62,349 bases of DNA from Akkermansiaceae bacterium UBA1315 (GTDB lineage: Bacteria > Verrucomicrobiota > Verrucomicrobiia > Verrucomicrobiales > Akkermansiaceae). The notes beneath the pieces were generated by a model. That model ran no database searches. It was not told the origin of the DNA and worked only from the letters and a program-made list of their open reading frames with translations. The stretch's first letter is position 1, and every line of letters starts with the position of its first letter. The DNA is taken from contig DBTN01000004.1 in assembly GCA_002307065.1 (NCBI GenBank), positions 90,352-152,700 on the forward strand. The letters are read 5' to 3'. Shown here piece after piece: positions 17,529-26,494 of this stretch. The translations under genes were made by a program, and so were the position numbers.

Positions 17529-19592
17529 ATGAAAACTTTTTCTCAATCTTCCGCCCTGCCTTTGTTTGGGCTCTTGCTGGCAACCGGTTCGACCGCGTTT
17601 GCGCAAAATGCCAATGAGCCGGTTTCTCTGCCGGATTTGATTGTGGACAGCAATCCGTTGAAAAGGACGCTGTTTGAGCAAGCGCAGCCGGTTTCGGTAT
17701 TGGAGGGAGAGGCATTGACGCTGAGTTTGGAGCCGACCTTAGGTGAGACGCTTTCGAAGACGCCTGGGGTGCGGTCGAGTTATTTCGGTCCGGGCTCGAG
17801 CCGTCCAGTGATTCGCGGGCTGGATGCGGATCGGATTCGGATTTTGCAAAATGGGCTGAATACCATCGACGCATCGGCGACGAGTGTGGATCACGCGGTG
17901 AGTTTTGATCCGGTCAGCGTTTCAAAAATCGAGATCGTGCGTGGACCGGCCACGGTGATTTATGGATCCAACGCGATCGGCGGATTGGTCAATGTGATCG
18001 ACGATCGGATTCCGGATCAGAAAATCGAGGCCCCGGTTCAGGGAAGTATCGGCACGCGATACAGTTCGGTGAATGAAGGGATCGGCGGAGATTTCCAACT
18101 CGAAGGAGGGGTGGGCGGATTCGCTTGGCATTTGGAAGGATACAAACGGCAGAACGAAAATCTGAGCATTCCGGGATATGCGCGTTCTGCGCGGGAAAGA
18201 GCTGCGAATCCGCTGGCTGCCGGGGAAACCGAGGAGCGGGGAGAAATTGAAAATACGTATCTGAATACCGAAGGGTTTTCGGGCGGCGGCTCCTACATCT
18301 GGGACAAAGGATATTTTGGTTTGGCCTATTCCGGGTTCGATACGGACTACGGATCGCCGGTGGAAAAAGAAGTGAGCATCGATCTTGAGCAACGTCGCTG
18401 GGATTTTCACGGCGCATTTTACGAACCGGTTGAGGGGCTGAAGGAAATCCGCTATCGATTCGCGACCTCAGATTACGAGCACACGGAGTTCGAAGGTGAG
18501 GAAGCGGGAACGACTTTCACCAACCAAGGTTACGATGGGCGATTGGAATTCACCCACGAAAAATGGGGTCCATTCGAAGGAGTTTTTGGTTATCAAACGG
18601 AGCGCAGTGATTTCGAGGCAGCAGGTGAGGAAAGTTTCCTGCCGGAAGTGCTGACCAGCAGCCACTCGGCGTTTCTTTTCGAAGAGCTGGAAGTGAATGA
18701 CAAAGTCCGCTTTCAGGGCGGTTTGCGTTACGATCATATCTCGGTGGAGGCCGAGCCATTCGATGCGTTCGATTCCCGGGAGCGTGAGTTTGACAATCTC
18801 AGCGGATCGCTCGGTGTGATCTACACGCCAAATGATGATTATGCGATCGCACTGTCATCCGCATGGTCGGAGCGCGCTCCGACCTATCAGGAATTATATG
18901 CGTTTGGTCCCCACGTCGCGACCGATTCGTATGAGATTGGCGACGATGAGCTGAAGTCGGAAGAAGTCATTGGATTGGACCTTTCGCTGCGCAAGCGCAC
19001 CGGTTGGGTGACGGGAAGCGTGACCGGTTTTTATAATCATTTCAACCGGTTCATCGGCCAGTTCCCAAATGGTGCGCAAGATTCGGAAGGACGTGATGTT
19101 TATGAATACCGGAGCACCAAAGCCGAATTTTTCGGTGCGGAGCTGGAAGCGACGGTTCATTTGTTCGGCCCCATCGAAGCACCTGTGGAGAACGCGGAAC
19201 CGGCTCCCGTGGAGGACCGGCTCGATCTTGAGTTTAAGGCGGATTATGTGCAGGCGAATGATAAGGAAACCGGTGATCCTCTGCCGCGTATTTCTCCCTT
19301 CCATCTGAGCACTGCGCTCGATTATCACCGTGGAGCATTCGGCGCGCGGGTGGAAAGTGTCTTTTCGGCCCGCCAGAACGAAACGGCGGAAAATGAGTTG
19401 CCGACGGACAGTTATGTCATGTTTAACGCTGCGTTGACTTACACTTGGGTTTCGGGGCCGGTGACGACCGATTTTTATGTCAAAGGAGTGAACCTCACGG
19501 ATGAGGAAGCACGCGAACACACCTCGTTCCTAAAAGATGTGGTTCCGCTTTCGGGTCGCGGTGTGGTCGCCGGAGTGAAAATGGCGTTCTGA
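17529..19592 (+). CDS. TonB-dependent outer-membrane receptor
   Basis: 687 residues from ATG at 17529. The signal peptide runs to about TGSTAFAQ. The plug domain spans about residues 40-150 (TLGETLSKTPGVRSS, PVIRGLDADRIRILQNG, KIEIVRGPATVIYGSNAIGG). A 22-strand barrel follows, with the typical end in aromatic residue Phe (VAGVKMAF) and VKGVNLTDEEAREHTS. It takes up a large or scarce substrate such as a metal chelate or vitamin, using energy from a TonB-ExbB-ExbD complex. The closest known groups are zinc/heme-type receptors with HTSFLKD endings; the substrate cannot be fixed. There is no partner transporter nearby. A long hairpin at 19620 separates it from glpD. Confidence 0.92.
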   Translation: MKTFSQSSALPLFGLLLATGSTAFAQNANEPVSLPDLIVDSNPLKRTLFEQAQPVSVLEGEALTLSLEPTLGETLSKTPGVRSSYFGPGSSRPVIRGLDADRIRILQNGLNTIDASATSVDHAVSFDPVSVSKIEIVRGPATVIYGSNAIGGLVNVIDDRIPDQKIEAPVQGSIGTRYSSVNEGIGGDFQLEGGVGGFAWHLEGYKRQNENLSIPGYARSARERAANPLAAGETEERGEIENTYLNTEGFSGGGSYIWDKGYFGLAYSGFDTDYGSPVEKEVSIDLEQRRWDFHGAFYEPVEGLKEIRYRFATSDYEHTEFEGEEAGTTFTNQGYDGRLEFTHEKWGPFEGVFGYQTERSDFEAAGEESFLPEVLTSSHSAFLFEELEVNDKVRFQGGLRYDHISVEAEPFDAFDSREREFDNLSGSLGVIYTPNDDYAIALSSAWSERAPTYQELYAFGPHVATDSYEIGDDELKSEEVIGLDLSLRKRTGWVTGSVTGFYNHFNRFIGQFPNGAQDSEGRDVYEYRSTKAEFFGAELEATVHLFGPIEAPVENAEPAPVEDRLDLEFKADYVQANDKETGDPLPRISPFHLSTALDYHRGAFGARVESVFSARQNETAENELPTDSYVMFNAALTYTWVSGPVTTDFYVKGVNLTDEEAREHTSFLKDVVPLSGRGVVAGVKMAF

Positions 19593-19619
19593 TTTTTCTG
19601 GGCTGCGTATACGAGAATG

Positions 19620-19651
19620 CCCCGATCTGCCGGTTGGATGGCAGATCGGGG
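19620..19651. terminator. Bidirectional hairpin between TonB receptor and glpD
   Basis: A perfect 12-bp stem CCCCGATCTGCC (19620-19631) / GGCAGATCGGGG (19640-19651) with an 8-base loop, located between two convergent stop codons. No long T-run on either side. A shared terminator is the simplest reading. Confidence 0.7.
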
Positions 19652-19664
19652 ATATCGCGTCCGA

Positions 19665-21230
19665 TCAATCGCCAACGCTTGAGGGATCGCCGAAGACGTA
19701 ACCTCGGGCGAGTTTTTCATACGTCGCGAGTTGGGTGATGATCCACGAGTGGTCGCGTCCCAGTTCTTCGGCCATGATCTTGGCGACTCGGGGAGCGGCT
19801 TCGATGCTGGCGCGAGCGTTCAGCAACAGGCAACGGCTGCGACGGGCAAGGACGTCTTCGAGCGTGCGTGCCATTTCTTCACGGACGTGCCAGCGGACTT
19901 CGGCCACGGTGAGGCCGAGTTGAGGATGGATTTTTTCAGGTTCCGCGAGGGCACGAATCGCCGCAGCATCGGCACCGTAGGGTTTCAGATTCGGCTCCGG
20001 GATGACGGTGCGGGACCAGCCGCGAATTTGAAGCGTTTCAGTTTCGCATCGCTTCTGATCCACGCCGGAAACCATTTCGGCTTGATCGATCACGTCCTCG
20101 GCCATTTTGCGGTAGGTTGTCCATTTCCCGCCGGTCACGGTGATGAGTCCGCTATTGCTGACGAGGATCGTGTGATCGCGGGAAATGGCGGCGGTATTCG
20201 TGTCGTCCCCGGATTTTACCAACGGACGCAGACCGGCGAAAATGCTGAGAACGTCTTCGGGTTTTGGATCTTTGGTGAGATACTTCGCGGCGTGCTCCAT
20301 GACAAATGCGACCTCCGATGCGAGTGCTCGTGGTTCCATGGATTTTTCGTGAAGCGGGGTGTCGGTCGTGCCGACGACGACGCAGTCATGCCACGGCACG
20401 GCGAAGAGCACGCGACCATCGGCCGTTTTCGGAATCATGATCGCCGCATCCCCGGGAAGGAATTCCTTAGGTAAAACGATGTGAATTCCTTGGCTGACGG
20501 TGACCATGGGTTTCGAGTTGCCGTCGTCTTTGGCGCGGAGGTCATCGACGTAGATACCGGTCGCGTTGATGACGCAGAGCGCGTGGATTTCAAAGTTCTC
20601 ACCGGATTCCCGGTCCTCGACGGTGACACCGCTGACGAGACCATCGGTTTTGAGCAAACCGGTACATTTTGCATAGTTGAGGATTTTTGCCCCCAAGCCA
20701 GCGGCGGTCTGGGCGAGATTGACCGCGAGGCGTGAGTCGTCGAACTGTCCATCATGATAAACCACGCCGCCGATCAGGTTTTCTGTTTCGACCGTGGGAA
20801 TGCGGCTGACGGTTTCTTCTTTCGACAGCCATTTGCTTGGGCCGAGGCCGAGTTTGCCGGCGAGTTGATCGTAGACCTTCATGCCGATGCCATAGAACGG
20901 ACCTTCCCACCAACTGTAGTTCGGAATGACGAACGACAAATCGTGGACCAGGTGGGGCGCGTTTTTCGTGAGCCTTCCGCGTTCGCGGAGGGCTTCCAGG
21001 ACGAGCGAGACATTTCCCTGTTGCAGGTAGCGCACTCCGCCATGGACGAGCTTGGTCGAACGGGATGATGTTCCTTTTGCGAAATCCGCCTGTTCTAACA
21101 GAACGACCGAGTGGCCGCGCGAAGCGGCGTCAACCGCCGCCCCCAGACCGGTTGCTCCGCCGCCGATGATGCAGAAGTCGAAAGGTTTTTGAGCGTTGCG
21201 GATTTGATTCAGATGAGTTTCTCGTTTCAT
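19665..21230 (-). CDS. glpD: Aerobic glycerol-3-phosphate dehydrogenase
   Basis: 521 residues. FAD-binding loop GGGATGLGAAVDAASRG near residue 23, then the family signature GTSSRSTKLVHGG. The middle contains VPWHDCVVVGTTDTP, and the C-terminal domain ends with helices including RWHVREEMARTLEDVLARR. It oxidises sn-glycerol-3-phosphate to dihydroxyacetone phosphate at the membrane, passing electrons to quinone. Its ATG overlaps the glpK stop (ATGA), so translation is coupled to the kinase that makes its substrate. Last gene of the glp operon, likely repressed by the divergent DeoR-type regulator. Confidence 0.95.
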   Translation of the reverse strand: MKRETHLNQIRNAQKPFDFCIIGGGATGLGAAVDAASRGHSVVLLEQADFAKGTSSRSTKLVHGGVRYLQQGNVSLVLEALRERGRLTKNAPHLVHDLSFVIPNYSWWEGPFYGIGMKVYDQLAGKLGLGPSKWLSKEETVSRIPTVETENLIGGVVYHDGQFDDSRLAVNLAQTAAGLGAKILNYAKCTGLLKTDGLVSGVTVEDRESGENFEIHALCVINATGIYVDDLRAKDDGNSKPMVTVSQGIHIVLPKEFLPGDAAIMIPKTADGRVLFAVPWHDCVVVGTTDTPLHEKSMEPRALASEVAFVMEHAAKYLTKDPKPEDVLSIFAGLRPLVKSGDDTNTAAISRDHTILVSNSGLITVTGGKWTTYRKMAEDVIDQAEMVSGVDQKRCETETLQIRGWSRTVIPEPNLKPYGADAAAIRALAEPEKIHPQLGLTVAEVRWHVREEMARTLEDVLARRSRCLLLNARASIEAAPRVAKIMAEELGRDHSWIITQLATYEKLARGYVFGDPSSVGD

Positions 21231-22723
21231 GATTCTTGGACGGGGAGTTCCCAGGCTTTGGCGCGTTCAACGGCACGCTGCCAGCCGGCGGAAAGGGCTT
21301 TCATTTCCTGATCCGGGCGTTCCGGTTCGAAGTGGGCACCGGCTTTCCAACGTGCGACAATATCCTCTTTGCTTTCCCAAAAGCCAACGGCAAGTCCGGC
21401 GAGGTAAGCCGCACCCATGGCGGTCGTTTCCACGTTGTCCGGACGAACGACGTTCACTTTTAAAAGGTCGGCTTGGAATTGCATCAACGGCGTGCTGCGT
21501 GAAGCACCGCCATCGACGCGGAGTTCTTTAATTTCGATTCCGCTGTCCTTCACCATGCATTCGGCGAGGTCCGCGCTTTGGTAGGCGATGCCTTCGAGTG
21601 CGGCCCGGCAAAAGTGCGCCCGGTTGGTTCCGCGTGTCATTCCGACACAAGCGCCGCGAGCATAGGGATCCCAATGAGGCGCGCCGAGTCCAGCAAATGC
21701 GGGGACCATATACATGCCGCCGGCGTCCGGCACGCTGGCCGCGAGCGAGCTGCATTCTTCGGCGCTGGAGACGATTTTTAATTCGTCCCGCAGCCATTGG
21801 ACGACCGCGCCGCCCATAAAAATCGAGCCTTCCAGCGCATATTCGGTTTTGCCCTTGATGCGCCACGCCACGGTGGTGAGCAGGTTGTTTTTCGAGGCGA
21901 TGGCTTTTTCGCCGGTGTTCATCAACATAAAGCAGCCGGTTCCATACGTGTTTTTAACCATGCCCGGTTCGAAGCAGGCTTGGCCAAAAAGCGCGGCATG
22001 TTGGTCACCTGCGATGCCCGCGATCGGGACACCTTTGGTGGAATTTCCATAAACCTCGCTGGAGTCTTTCACCTCGGGCAGCATGATGCGCGGAATATTG
22101 AGAGTGCTGAGAATTTCATCATCCCAATCACCGGTGTGGATATTGTGAAGCAGCGTGCGGGACGCGTTCGTCGCATCGGTGACGTGGACGAGCCCATCGG
22201 TGAGCTTCCAGACGAGCCAGGTATCGATTGTTCCGAAAAGCAGGTGGCCGGCTTCCGCGTCGGCGCGCGCACCTTTGACGTTTTCGAGAATCCAGCGAAG
22301 CTTGGTTCCGGCGAAATACGGATCAAGGCGGAGACCGGTTTTTTGGGTAAACATTGGATCCAGCCCTTGCTCTTTCAGCTTTGAGCAATAATCCGCAGTG
22401 CGGCGGTCTTGCCAGACAATCGCATTGTAAACCGGTTTGCCGGTGCGTTTGTCCCAGACGACCGTCGTTTCCCGTTGGTTCGTGATCCCGATCGCGGCGA
22501 GGTCACGGTGGCGAAGATCCGCCATGCCAAGCGCTTCGGCTTCGGTGGAAGATTGGCTCGACCAAATTTCCATCGGGTCATGCTCGACCCAGCCAGGCTT
22601 GGGATAAATCTGGGTGAATTCTTTCTGGCTGACGGCCACGACTTTTCCCGCGTGATCGACGATCAAGGCGCGCGAACTGGTTGTGCCTTGGTCGAGGGCG
22701 AGGATATATTTCTGAGTGCTCAT
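21227..22723 (-). CDS. glpK: Glycerol kinase
   Basis: 498 residues, full length for the FGGY family. The ATP/phosphate motif DQGTTSSR is at residues 11-18, with WVEHDPMEIW and ITNQRETTVVWD in the first lobe and the second-lobe signature YMVPAFAGLGAPHWDPYARG, then DGGASRS. It phosphorylates glycerol to sn-glycerol-3-phosphate with ATP. The regulatory arginine/loop for FBP and EIIA-Glc control seen in enterobacteria was not checked residue by residue. Located between glpF (44 bp upstream) and glpD (4-base overlap). Confidence 0.96.
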   Translation of the reverse strand: MSTQKYILALDQGTTSSRALIVDHAGKVVAVSQKEFTQIYPKPGWVEHDPMEIWSSQSSTEAEALGMADLRHRDLAAIGITNQRETTVVWDKRTGKPVYNAIVWQDRRTADYCSKLKEQGLDPMFTQKTGLRLDPYFAGTKLRWILENVKGARADAEAGHLLFGTIDTWLVWKLTDGLVHVTDATNASRTLLHNIHTGDWDDEILSTLNIPRIMLPEVKDSSEVYGNSTKGVPIAGIAGDQHAALFGQACFEPGMVKNTYGTGCFMLMNTGEKAIASKNNLLTTVAWRIKGKTEYALEGSIFMGGAVVQWLRDELKIVSSAEECSSLAASVPDAGGMYMVPAFAGLGAPHWDPYARGACVGMTRGTNRAHFCRAALEGIAYQSADLAECMVKDSGIEIKELRVDGGASRSTPLMQFQADLLKVNVVRPDNVETTAMGAAYLAGLAVGFWESKEDIVARWKAGAHFEPERPDQEMKALSAGWQRAVERAKAWELPVQES

Positions 22724-22767
22724 GGATTTTTGGGTTTGATGTTGTTAGATTCTGTTAGATAGGGATT

Positions 22768-23535
22768 TCAAATTCCGAAAAGAGATCGATAAAGGAGCGC
22801 GCCCGTGATGCCGCCAAGGATCGGGGCGACGATCGGGACCCAGGCATAACTCCAATCCGAGCTGCCTTTCCCGGCGATCGGCAAGAGTTGATGGGCGATG
22901 CGCGGGCCCAGATCGCGGGCCGGATTGATCGCGTAACCGGTGGGTCCGCCGAGGGAAATGCCCATGGCGAGTACGAGCAGGCCGACTAAAAACGGACTGA
23001 ACCACGTGCCGACCACGCCTGCGAGCGATGGCGTCACCGCATCTCCCAAGACTTCCGCTGGGACACCGGAACGGATTTGTCCGATCGCCAGGATGCCGAA
23101 CAGAAACATGGCGGTGGCGATGAATTCCGTGATGAACGCTGCGTGGATTTTACGAATCGCCGGGGCAGTCGAAAAACACGCGAGCTTACCTCCTTGGTCT
23201 TCGGTTTCTTCCCAATGGGCGAGAAATGCGAGCCAGACGAGTGTGGCGCCACAGGCACCGCCTGCGACTTGTGCCCCGAGGTAACCGGGAACTTTATCCC
23301 ATGGGAAATCTCCGAGCGTCGCCAAGGCCATGGTGACCGCAGGGTTGAGGTGAGCGCCGGAAATACGGCCAACACAGTAGACGGCGAATGCCGCGGCAAG
23401 GCCCCAGCCGGTGGTGATGACGATCCAGCCGCTGGCCTGAGCTTTGCTTTTGTTCAGCACAACGCTGGCGACGACTCCATTTCCTAACAGGATAAGAATG
23501 GCCGTGCCGACGAATTCAGCAAGATAAGGATTCAT
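22768..23535 (-). CDS. glpF: Glycerol uptake facilitator (aquaglyceroporin)
   Basis: 255 residues, six transmembrane helices plus two half-helices with the NPA boxes HLNPAV (Asn64) and AINPARDLGPR (Asn204, with the selectivity Arg207 and the GlpF-type Asp in RD). It forms a homotetrameric channel for glycerol and small polyols in the inner membrane. Upstream of the start, the leader carries a TTGGGATTTTA word resembling the repeated words in the glpR intergenic region. It sits between a putative outer-membrane porin and glpK, an order that follows the route of glycerol into the cell. Confidence 0.95.
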   Translation of the reverse strand: MNPYLAEFVGTAILILLGNGVVASVVLNKSKAQASGWIVITTGWGLAAAFAVYCVGRISGAHLNPAVTMALATLGDFPWDKVPGYLGAQVAGGACGATLVWLAFLAHWEETEDQGGKLACFSTAPAIRKIHAAFITEFIATAMFLFGILAIGQIRSGVPAEVLGDAVTPSLAGVVGTWFSPFLVGLLVLAMGISLGGPTGYAINPARDLGPRIAHQLLPIAGKGSSDWSYAWVPIVAPILGGITGALLYRSLFGI

Positions 23536-23573
23536 GGGTTTTGGGATTTTATAAGTTTTAGCACAGATATGAC

Positions 23574-24299
23574 TTAAAAGCGATAAGAGACGGTGAGTCC
23601 GGCCCAGCCTTCGTCGTCGGTGTCCTGAGTATCGAGAGCGAACGCGTATCCGAGGGAGGGTCGGAGCGTGAGGTTTTCCGAAAGCGCGATCGGGACGCCG
23701 ACTCCGAGCGTGAGGTTATCGAGGCCATTCCCGGCGGCGCGGTAGTTTTCCGAAACACCAAGTGCGACGTAACTTTCGAGCTTGAGCTGGCGGTTCAGTT
23801 CGAGCGAGTGGTTTACTTTCAGTTCATGATACCAACCCTCCGTTCTCGCATTGTAGGAGAACCAGGTGGATGCGGAGAACCCGGCGCCGAGGTCTTTGCT
23901 GAGTTGGAGGTAGTATTCCTCGCTATCCACTCCGTCTTCGCCGGGGAAATGATACCAAATCATCCCGACGGATGCGGTCAAAAATCCGAGATCCTTGTGG
24001 AGATAAACGCTCGGAGTGAGTTCGCCGTATTCGCCATTGAGCGAGTTTCCACTGTAGAGATTGAAGTGAAACAAGTCAGCGATTTCGAGATCGAGCGCAC
24101 CCCAGAAATTCGCTTCGCCAGCGGAGGAGTCCGCGCCGCGATAGACGTGAAGGGTTTCGTAACCGGCGTGAAGCGAGGCTTCAATGACGCTTTCGGCCGC
24201 TCCCGATTCGGGGATGATGGCGGATTGGATTTCGGAAGTGCCAGCAAAGGCAGGTGAGCCGAGCAGAAGGCCGACGCAAACGAGGGAATTGGGTTTCAT
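23574..24299 (-). CDS. Putative outer-membrane beta-barrel protein of the glycerol operon
   Basis: 241 residues. Signal peptide MKPNSLVCVGLLLGSPAFAG; the rest alternates hydrophobic and polar residues with many aromatic girdle residues, and it ends in Phe (LTVSYRF), the hallmark of barrel proteins assembled by BAM. The predicted barrel has about 10 strands. It is the first gene of the glpF-glpK-glpD transcription unit (38 bp before glpF) and faces the DeoR-type regulator. I infer an outer-membrane pore for glycerol or glycerophosphodiesters. No named family is recognised, though MipA/OmpV-like and TorF-type barrels are comparable in size. Confidence 0.7.
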   Translation of the reverse strand: MKPNSLVCVGLLLGSPAFAGTSEIQSAIIPESGAAESVIEASLHAGYETLHVYRGADSSAGEANFWGALDLEIADLFHFNLYSGNSLNGEYGELTPSVYLHKDLGFLTASVGMIWYHFPGEDGVDSEEYYLQLSKDLGAGFSASTWFSYNARTEGWYHELKVNHSLELNRQLKLESYVALGVSENYRAAGNGLDNLTLGVGVPIALSENLTLRPSLGYAFALDTQDTDDEGWAGLTVSYRF

Positions 24300-24303
24300 G
24301 GGT

Positions 24304-24540
24304 TTGGATTTGGGTTATTTCAGGATTTTTCAAAACAAGATCCAACAAACTTTGGATTTCATTCATTAAAAAGACGCTGAATTCGCAGGAGATCAATGGT
24401 AAATCCCGTGGCGAATTTTTGTTGAAGTGACGTATTTCCAAGCAAATCCAAGCGTCGGACAAAGCGATGACCGGTTTGGTGGTAAACCCAAGCGATTCCC
24501 AAACTTATCCCGCCAATTCCCAATCATTTGGCTTGGATTT
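24304..24540. promoter_or_regulatory. Divergent glp control region with repeated TTGGATTT words
   Basis: The 273-bp gap between the outer-membrane gene and the regulator holds four copies of TTGGATTT: direct at 24304-24311, 24352-24359 and 24533-24540, inverted at 24444-24451. The last two extend to AAATCCAAGC (24444-24453) and its exact complement (24531-24540). Related words ACCCAAGCGATTCCCA and CCAATTCCCAATC lie between. A DeoR-type repressor binding repeated operators here is the natural reading, but it is untested. Both promoters must lie in this gap. Confidence 0.5.
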
Positions 24541-24572
24541 TATTGGGAAAATAATTTACGTTTCTCGTCATC

Positions 24573-25361
24573 ATGCCGATCTCCGAACGCCAGCGTCAGA
24601 TTCTTCACCGGATACATCAGAGTGGATTTGTCCGAAATTTCGATCTTACTGAAGAATTCGGCGTTTCGGATGAGACGATCCGTAAAGATCTGACTGCGCT
24701 GGAGCAGCTTGGGCGCGTGGTGCGAAATCATGGTGGGGCGACCTTGCCGGTGCATGACCGGTTGGATCTGCCGTTGCCGGAAAGGACGGCGATCAATGAG
24801 CGGGAGAAGGAAATGATCGCCCTTGCCGCTGCGGATCTGGTTTCGTCGAGAGAGACGATTTTCCTCGATGCGAGTTCCACGGTGCTTCGGCTTGCGGAGC
24901 ATTTGCCGCCCATTCCGTTGACCGTGGTGACGAACGCCCATCACATTGTCGTCAGTCTCGCAAATCGGAGCGATCTGACGTTGGTGTGCACGGGTGGGAC
25001 TTATGAAAATCAATCTCGGAGTTATACCGGAGCGATGGCGGAAGATGCGTCAAAACGGTTTGTCATCCGCAGTGCGTTTCTTGGGGTGGATGCGCTTGAT
25101 CCGGAGCGCGGTGCGATGGATGTGAACCACGGGCACGGCGTTTTAAAGGAGCGGCTGATCGAAAGGGTCGATCGTGTGATCGTGTTGGCGGACAGCACCA
25201 AGTTGGGGGCTCGCAGTGCTTACCGGTTCGCGGATGTGAAAGATATCGATATCCTTGTCACCGATTCTGCGGCTTCACCGGAACTCATTGCGCGATTCGA
25301 GTCGCAAGGGGTGCAGGTGATTCTGGCGGGTGGGCCGAAGAGTGGGAAATCGAAGGGTTGA
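24573..25361 (+). CDS. glpR: DeoR-family transcriptional regulator of the glycerol genes
   Basis: 262 residues. The N-terminal winged helix-turn-helix starts MPISERQRQILHRIHQSG and includes EEFGVSDETIRKDLTALEQLG, the DeoR signature. The C-terminal sugar-phosphate isomerase-like sensor domain contains IFLDASSTVLRLAEHL and DVNHGHGVLKERLIERVDRVIVLADSTKLG. DeoR members bind a phosphorylated sugar; GlpR uses glycerol-3-phosphate and represses glp genes. Assignment to glycerol rests on the divergent position next to the outer-membrane/glpF/glpK/glpD unit. It is followed by a long inverted repeat shared with a convergent gene. Confidence 0.88.
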   Translation: MPISERQRQILHRIHQSGFVRNFDLTEEFGVSDETIRKDLTALEQLGRVVRNHGGATLPVHDRLDLPLPERTAINEREKEMIALAAADLVSSRETIFLDASSTVLRLAEHLPPIPLTVVTNAHHIVVSLANRSDLTLVCTGGTYENQSRSYTGAMAEDASKRFVIRSAFLGVDALDPERGAMDVNHGHGVLKERLIERVDRVIVLADSTKLGARSAYRFADVKDIDILVTDSAASPELIARFESQGVQVILAGGPKSGKSKG

Positions 25362-25365
25362 TCAG

Positions 25366-25470
25366 AACGAAACGCGGAGGCGGGGAGGTCGCGGAGAGAG
25401 TCGGGGAGAATTAGAGATATAAAAAACTCATGTAGATCTCTCAGCGAACTCTGCGTCTCCGCGTTTCGTT
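25366..25470. repeat. Long inverted repeat between glpR and the nrdR operon
   Basis: AACGAAACGCGGAG at 25366-25379 and its exact complement at 25457-25470 bracket a purine-rich then pyrimidine-rich interior (GGCGGGGAGGTCGCGGAGAG against AGATCTCTCAGCGAACTCTG), which allows further pairing. The right arm covers the stop codon of the convergent gene. It resembles the dispersed GCAGAGACGCGGAG-type palindromes seen in many PVC genomes (general impression). It may also terminate transcription from both sides. Confidence 0.65.
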
Positions 25471-25999
25471 AATGAGACACGCAGTCCCAATTTTTTAGAA
25501 ACGCTTCGATTTCCCGGAGGACCGCTTCGCACCGTTTGTCCCACTTTGCCGTGTTGCGGAGGATGAGGACGCTTTCGCGCAGACCAGTGAAATGGATTTT
25601 TTCGGCGCCTGCTTGGCGGAGTTCGTCGAGTTCGGCGCGGAGCGTTTCGTAGAATGCGAGTTCGAAGCCGTTGCCCGCTTCACTGGCGGCGCGGATCAAG
25701 CTGACGGTGACCGGTGGCGCGAGCGGTCGTAGGTTGTCGGCGATGTTTTGGCAGCCGATTTTGATCAGCATTTTGCGAACGCGGTCGTACAGATCTTCGA
25801 GCAACAGAAGGCGCAGCGGGCACTTGGTTTCGAGATATTGAAAAATGCCGCTGCGGATCTCGGCGATGAACGGGAAATCCTTTTGGTCCGCAGCCTGGGC
25901 GGCGCGGAGCAGTGCGCTGTCGAGCCACGCGGTGTCATACTCGATCACCTGATGGCGGCCGATTTGCAGAGCGGGGCGACTTTTAAGAAAGGAAATCAC
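25469..25999 (-). CDS. Uncharacterised protein downstream of nrdR
   Basis: 176 residues, soluble, mainly helical, no signal peptide. Sequence highlights are IEYDTAWLDSALLRAAQAA near the N-terminus, the helix LLLEDLYDRVRKMLIKIG, and a C-terminal CEAVLREIEAFLKNWDCVSH. I do not recognise the family. It starts 3 bases after the nrdR stop, so the pair is certainly one unit. That suggests a role in the same process or simple co-expression. The stop codon lies inside the long inverted repeat. Confidence 0.65.
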   Translation of the reverse strand: MISFLKSRPALQIGRHQVIEYDTAWLDSALLRAAQAADQKDFPFIAEIRSGIFQYLETKCPLRLLLLEDLYDRVRKMLIKIGCQNIADNLRPLAPPVTVSLIRAASEAGNGFELAFYETLRAELDELRQAGAEKIHFTGLRESVLILRNTAKWDKRCEAVLREIEAFLKNWDCVSH

Positions 26000-26002
26000 A
26001 GA

Positions 26003-26494
26003 TCAGTCTTTGAAAAGGCGGCGTTGGAAAGGATCGCGGGCGGCGCGGCGGGAGAGGGATTGGATTTCGGCGATGAATTCGTTCACGTCTTCAAATTGCC
26101 GATAAACGGAAACGTAGCGGACGTAGGCGACCGGGTCGATTTGGTGGAGCTTGTCCATCACCTTGCCGCCGATGTTTGCGGACGGGACTTCGCTGAGGTG
26201 GTCTTTGTGGAGATCGGTGAGGATTTCCTCAACCGCGCGGTCTAACCGGTCCATGGGAACCGGTCGTTTTTCGCAGGCTTTGATCAGGCCGCTCATGAGT
26301 TTTTCGCGATTGAGCGCCTCGCGGGTGCCATCGCGTTTCACGACTCGGAGCTCGGTGCGTTCGATCTGCTCGTAGGTCGTGTAACGATAATTGCATTTCA
26401 GGCACTCGCGCCGCCGACGAATCGAGGTGCCGTCCTTGGAGGATCTCGAATCGAGAACCTTGTCTTTGAGGGAACCACATTGAACACAACGCAT
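26003..26494 (-). CDS. nrdR: Transcriptional repressor NrdR
   Basis: 163 residues from ATG at 26494. The zinc ribbon has cysteines C3, C6, C31 and C34 (MRCVQCGS ... CLKCNYRYTTYE), with the basic segment SIRRRREC between. The ATP-cone domain follows (VVKRDGTREALNREKLMSGLIKACEKRPV). NrdR senses ATP/dATP and represses ribonucleotide reductase genes through NrdR boxes. No nrd structural genes are in this window. The frame continues 19 codons upstream, but the conserved start is the chosen Met. Confidence 0.93.
   Translation of the reverse strand: MRCVQCGSLKDKVLDSRSSKDGTSIRRRRECLKCNYRYTTYEQIERTELRVVKRDGTREALNREKLMSGLIKACEKRPVPMDRLDRAVEEILTDLHKDHLSEVPSANIGGKVMDKLHQIDPVAYVRYVSVYRQFEDVNEFIAEIQSLSRRAARDPFQRRLFKD

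Noticed and set aside
16644..17681. A 345-codon minus-strand frame overlapping the ABC-F gene start
   Set aside because: Another frame of the same strand as the ABC-F gene with Arg/Pro-rich nonsense composition.
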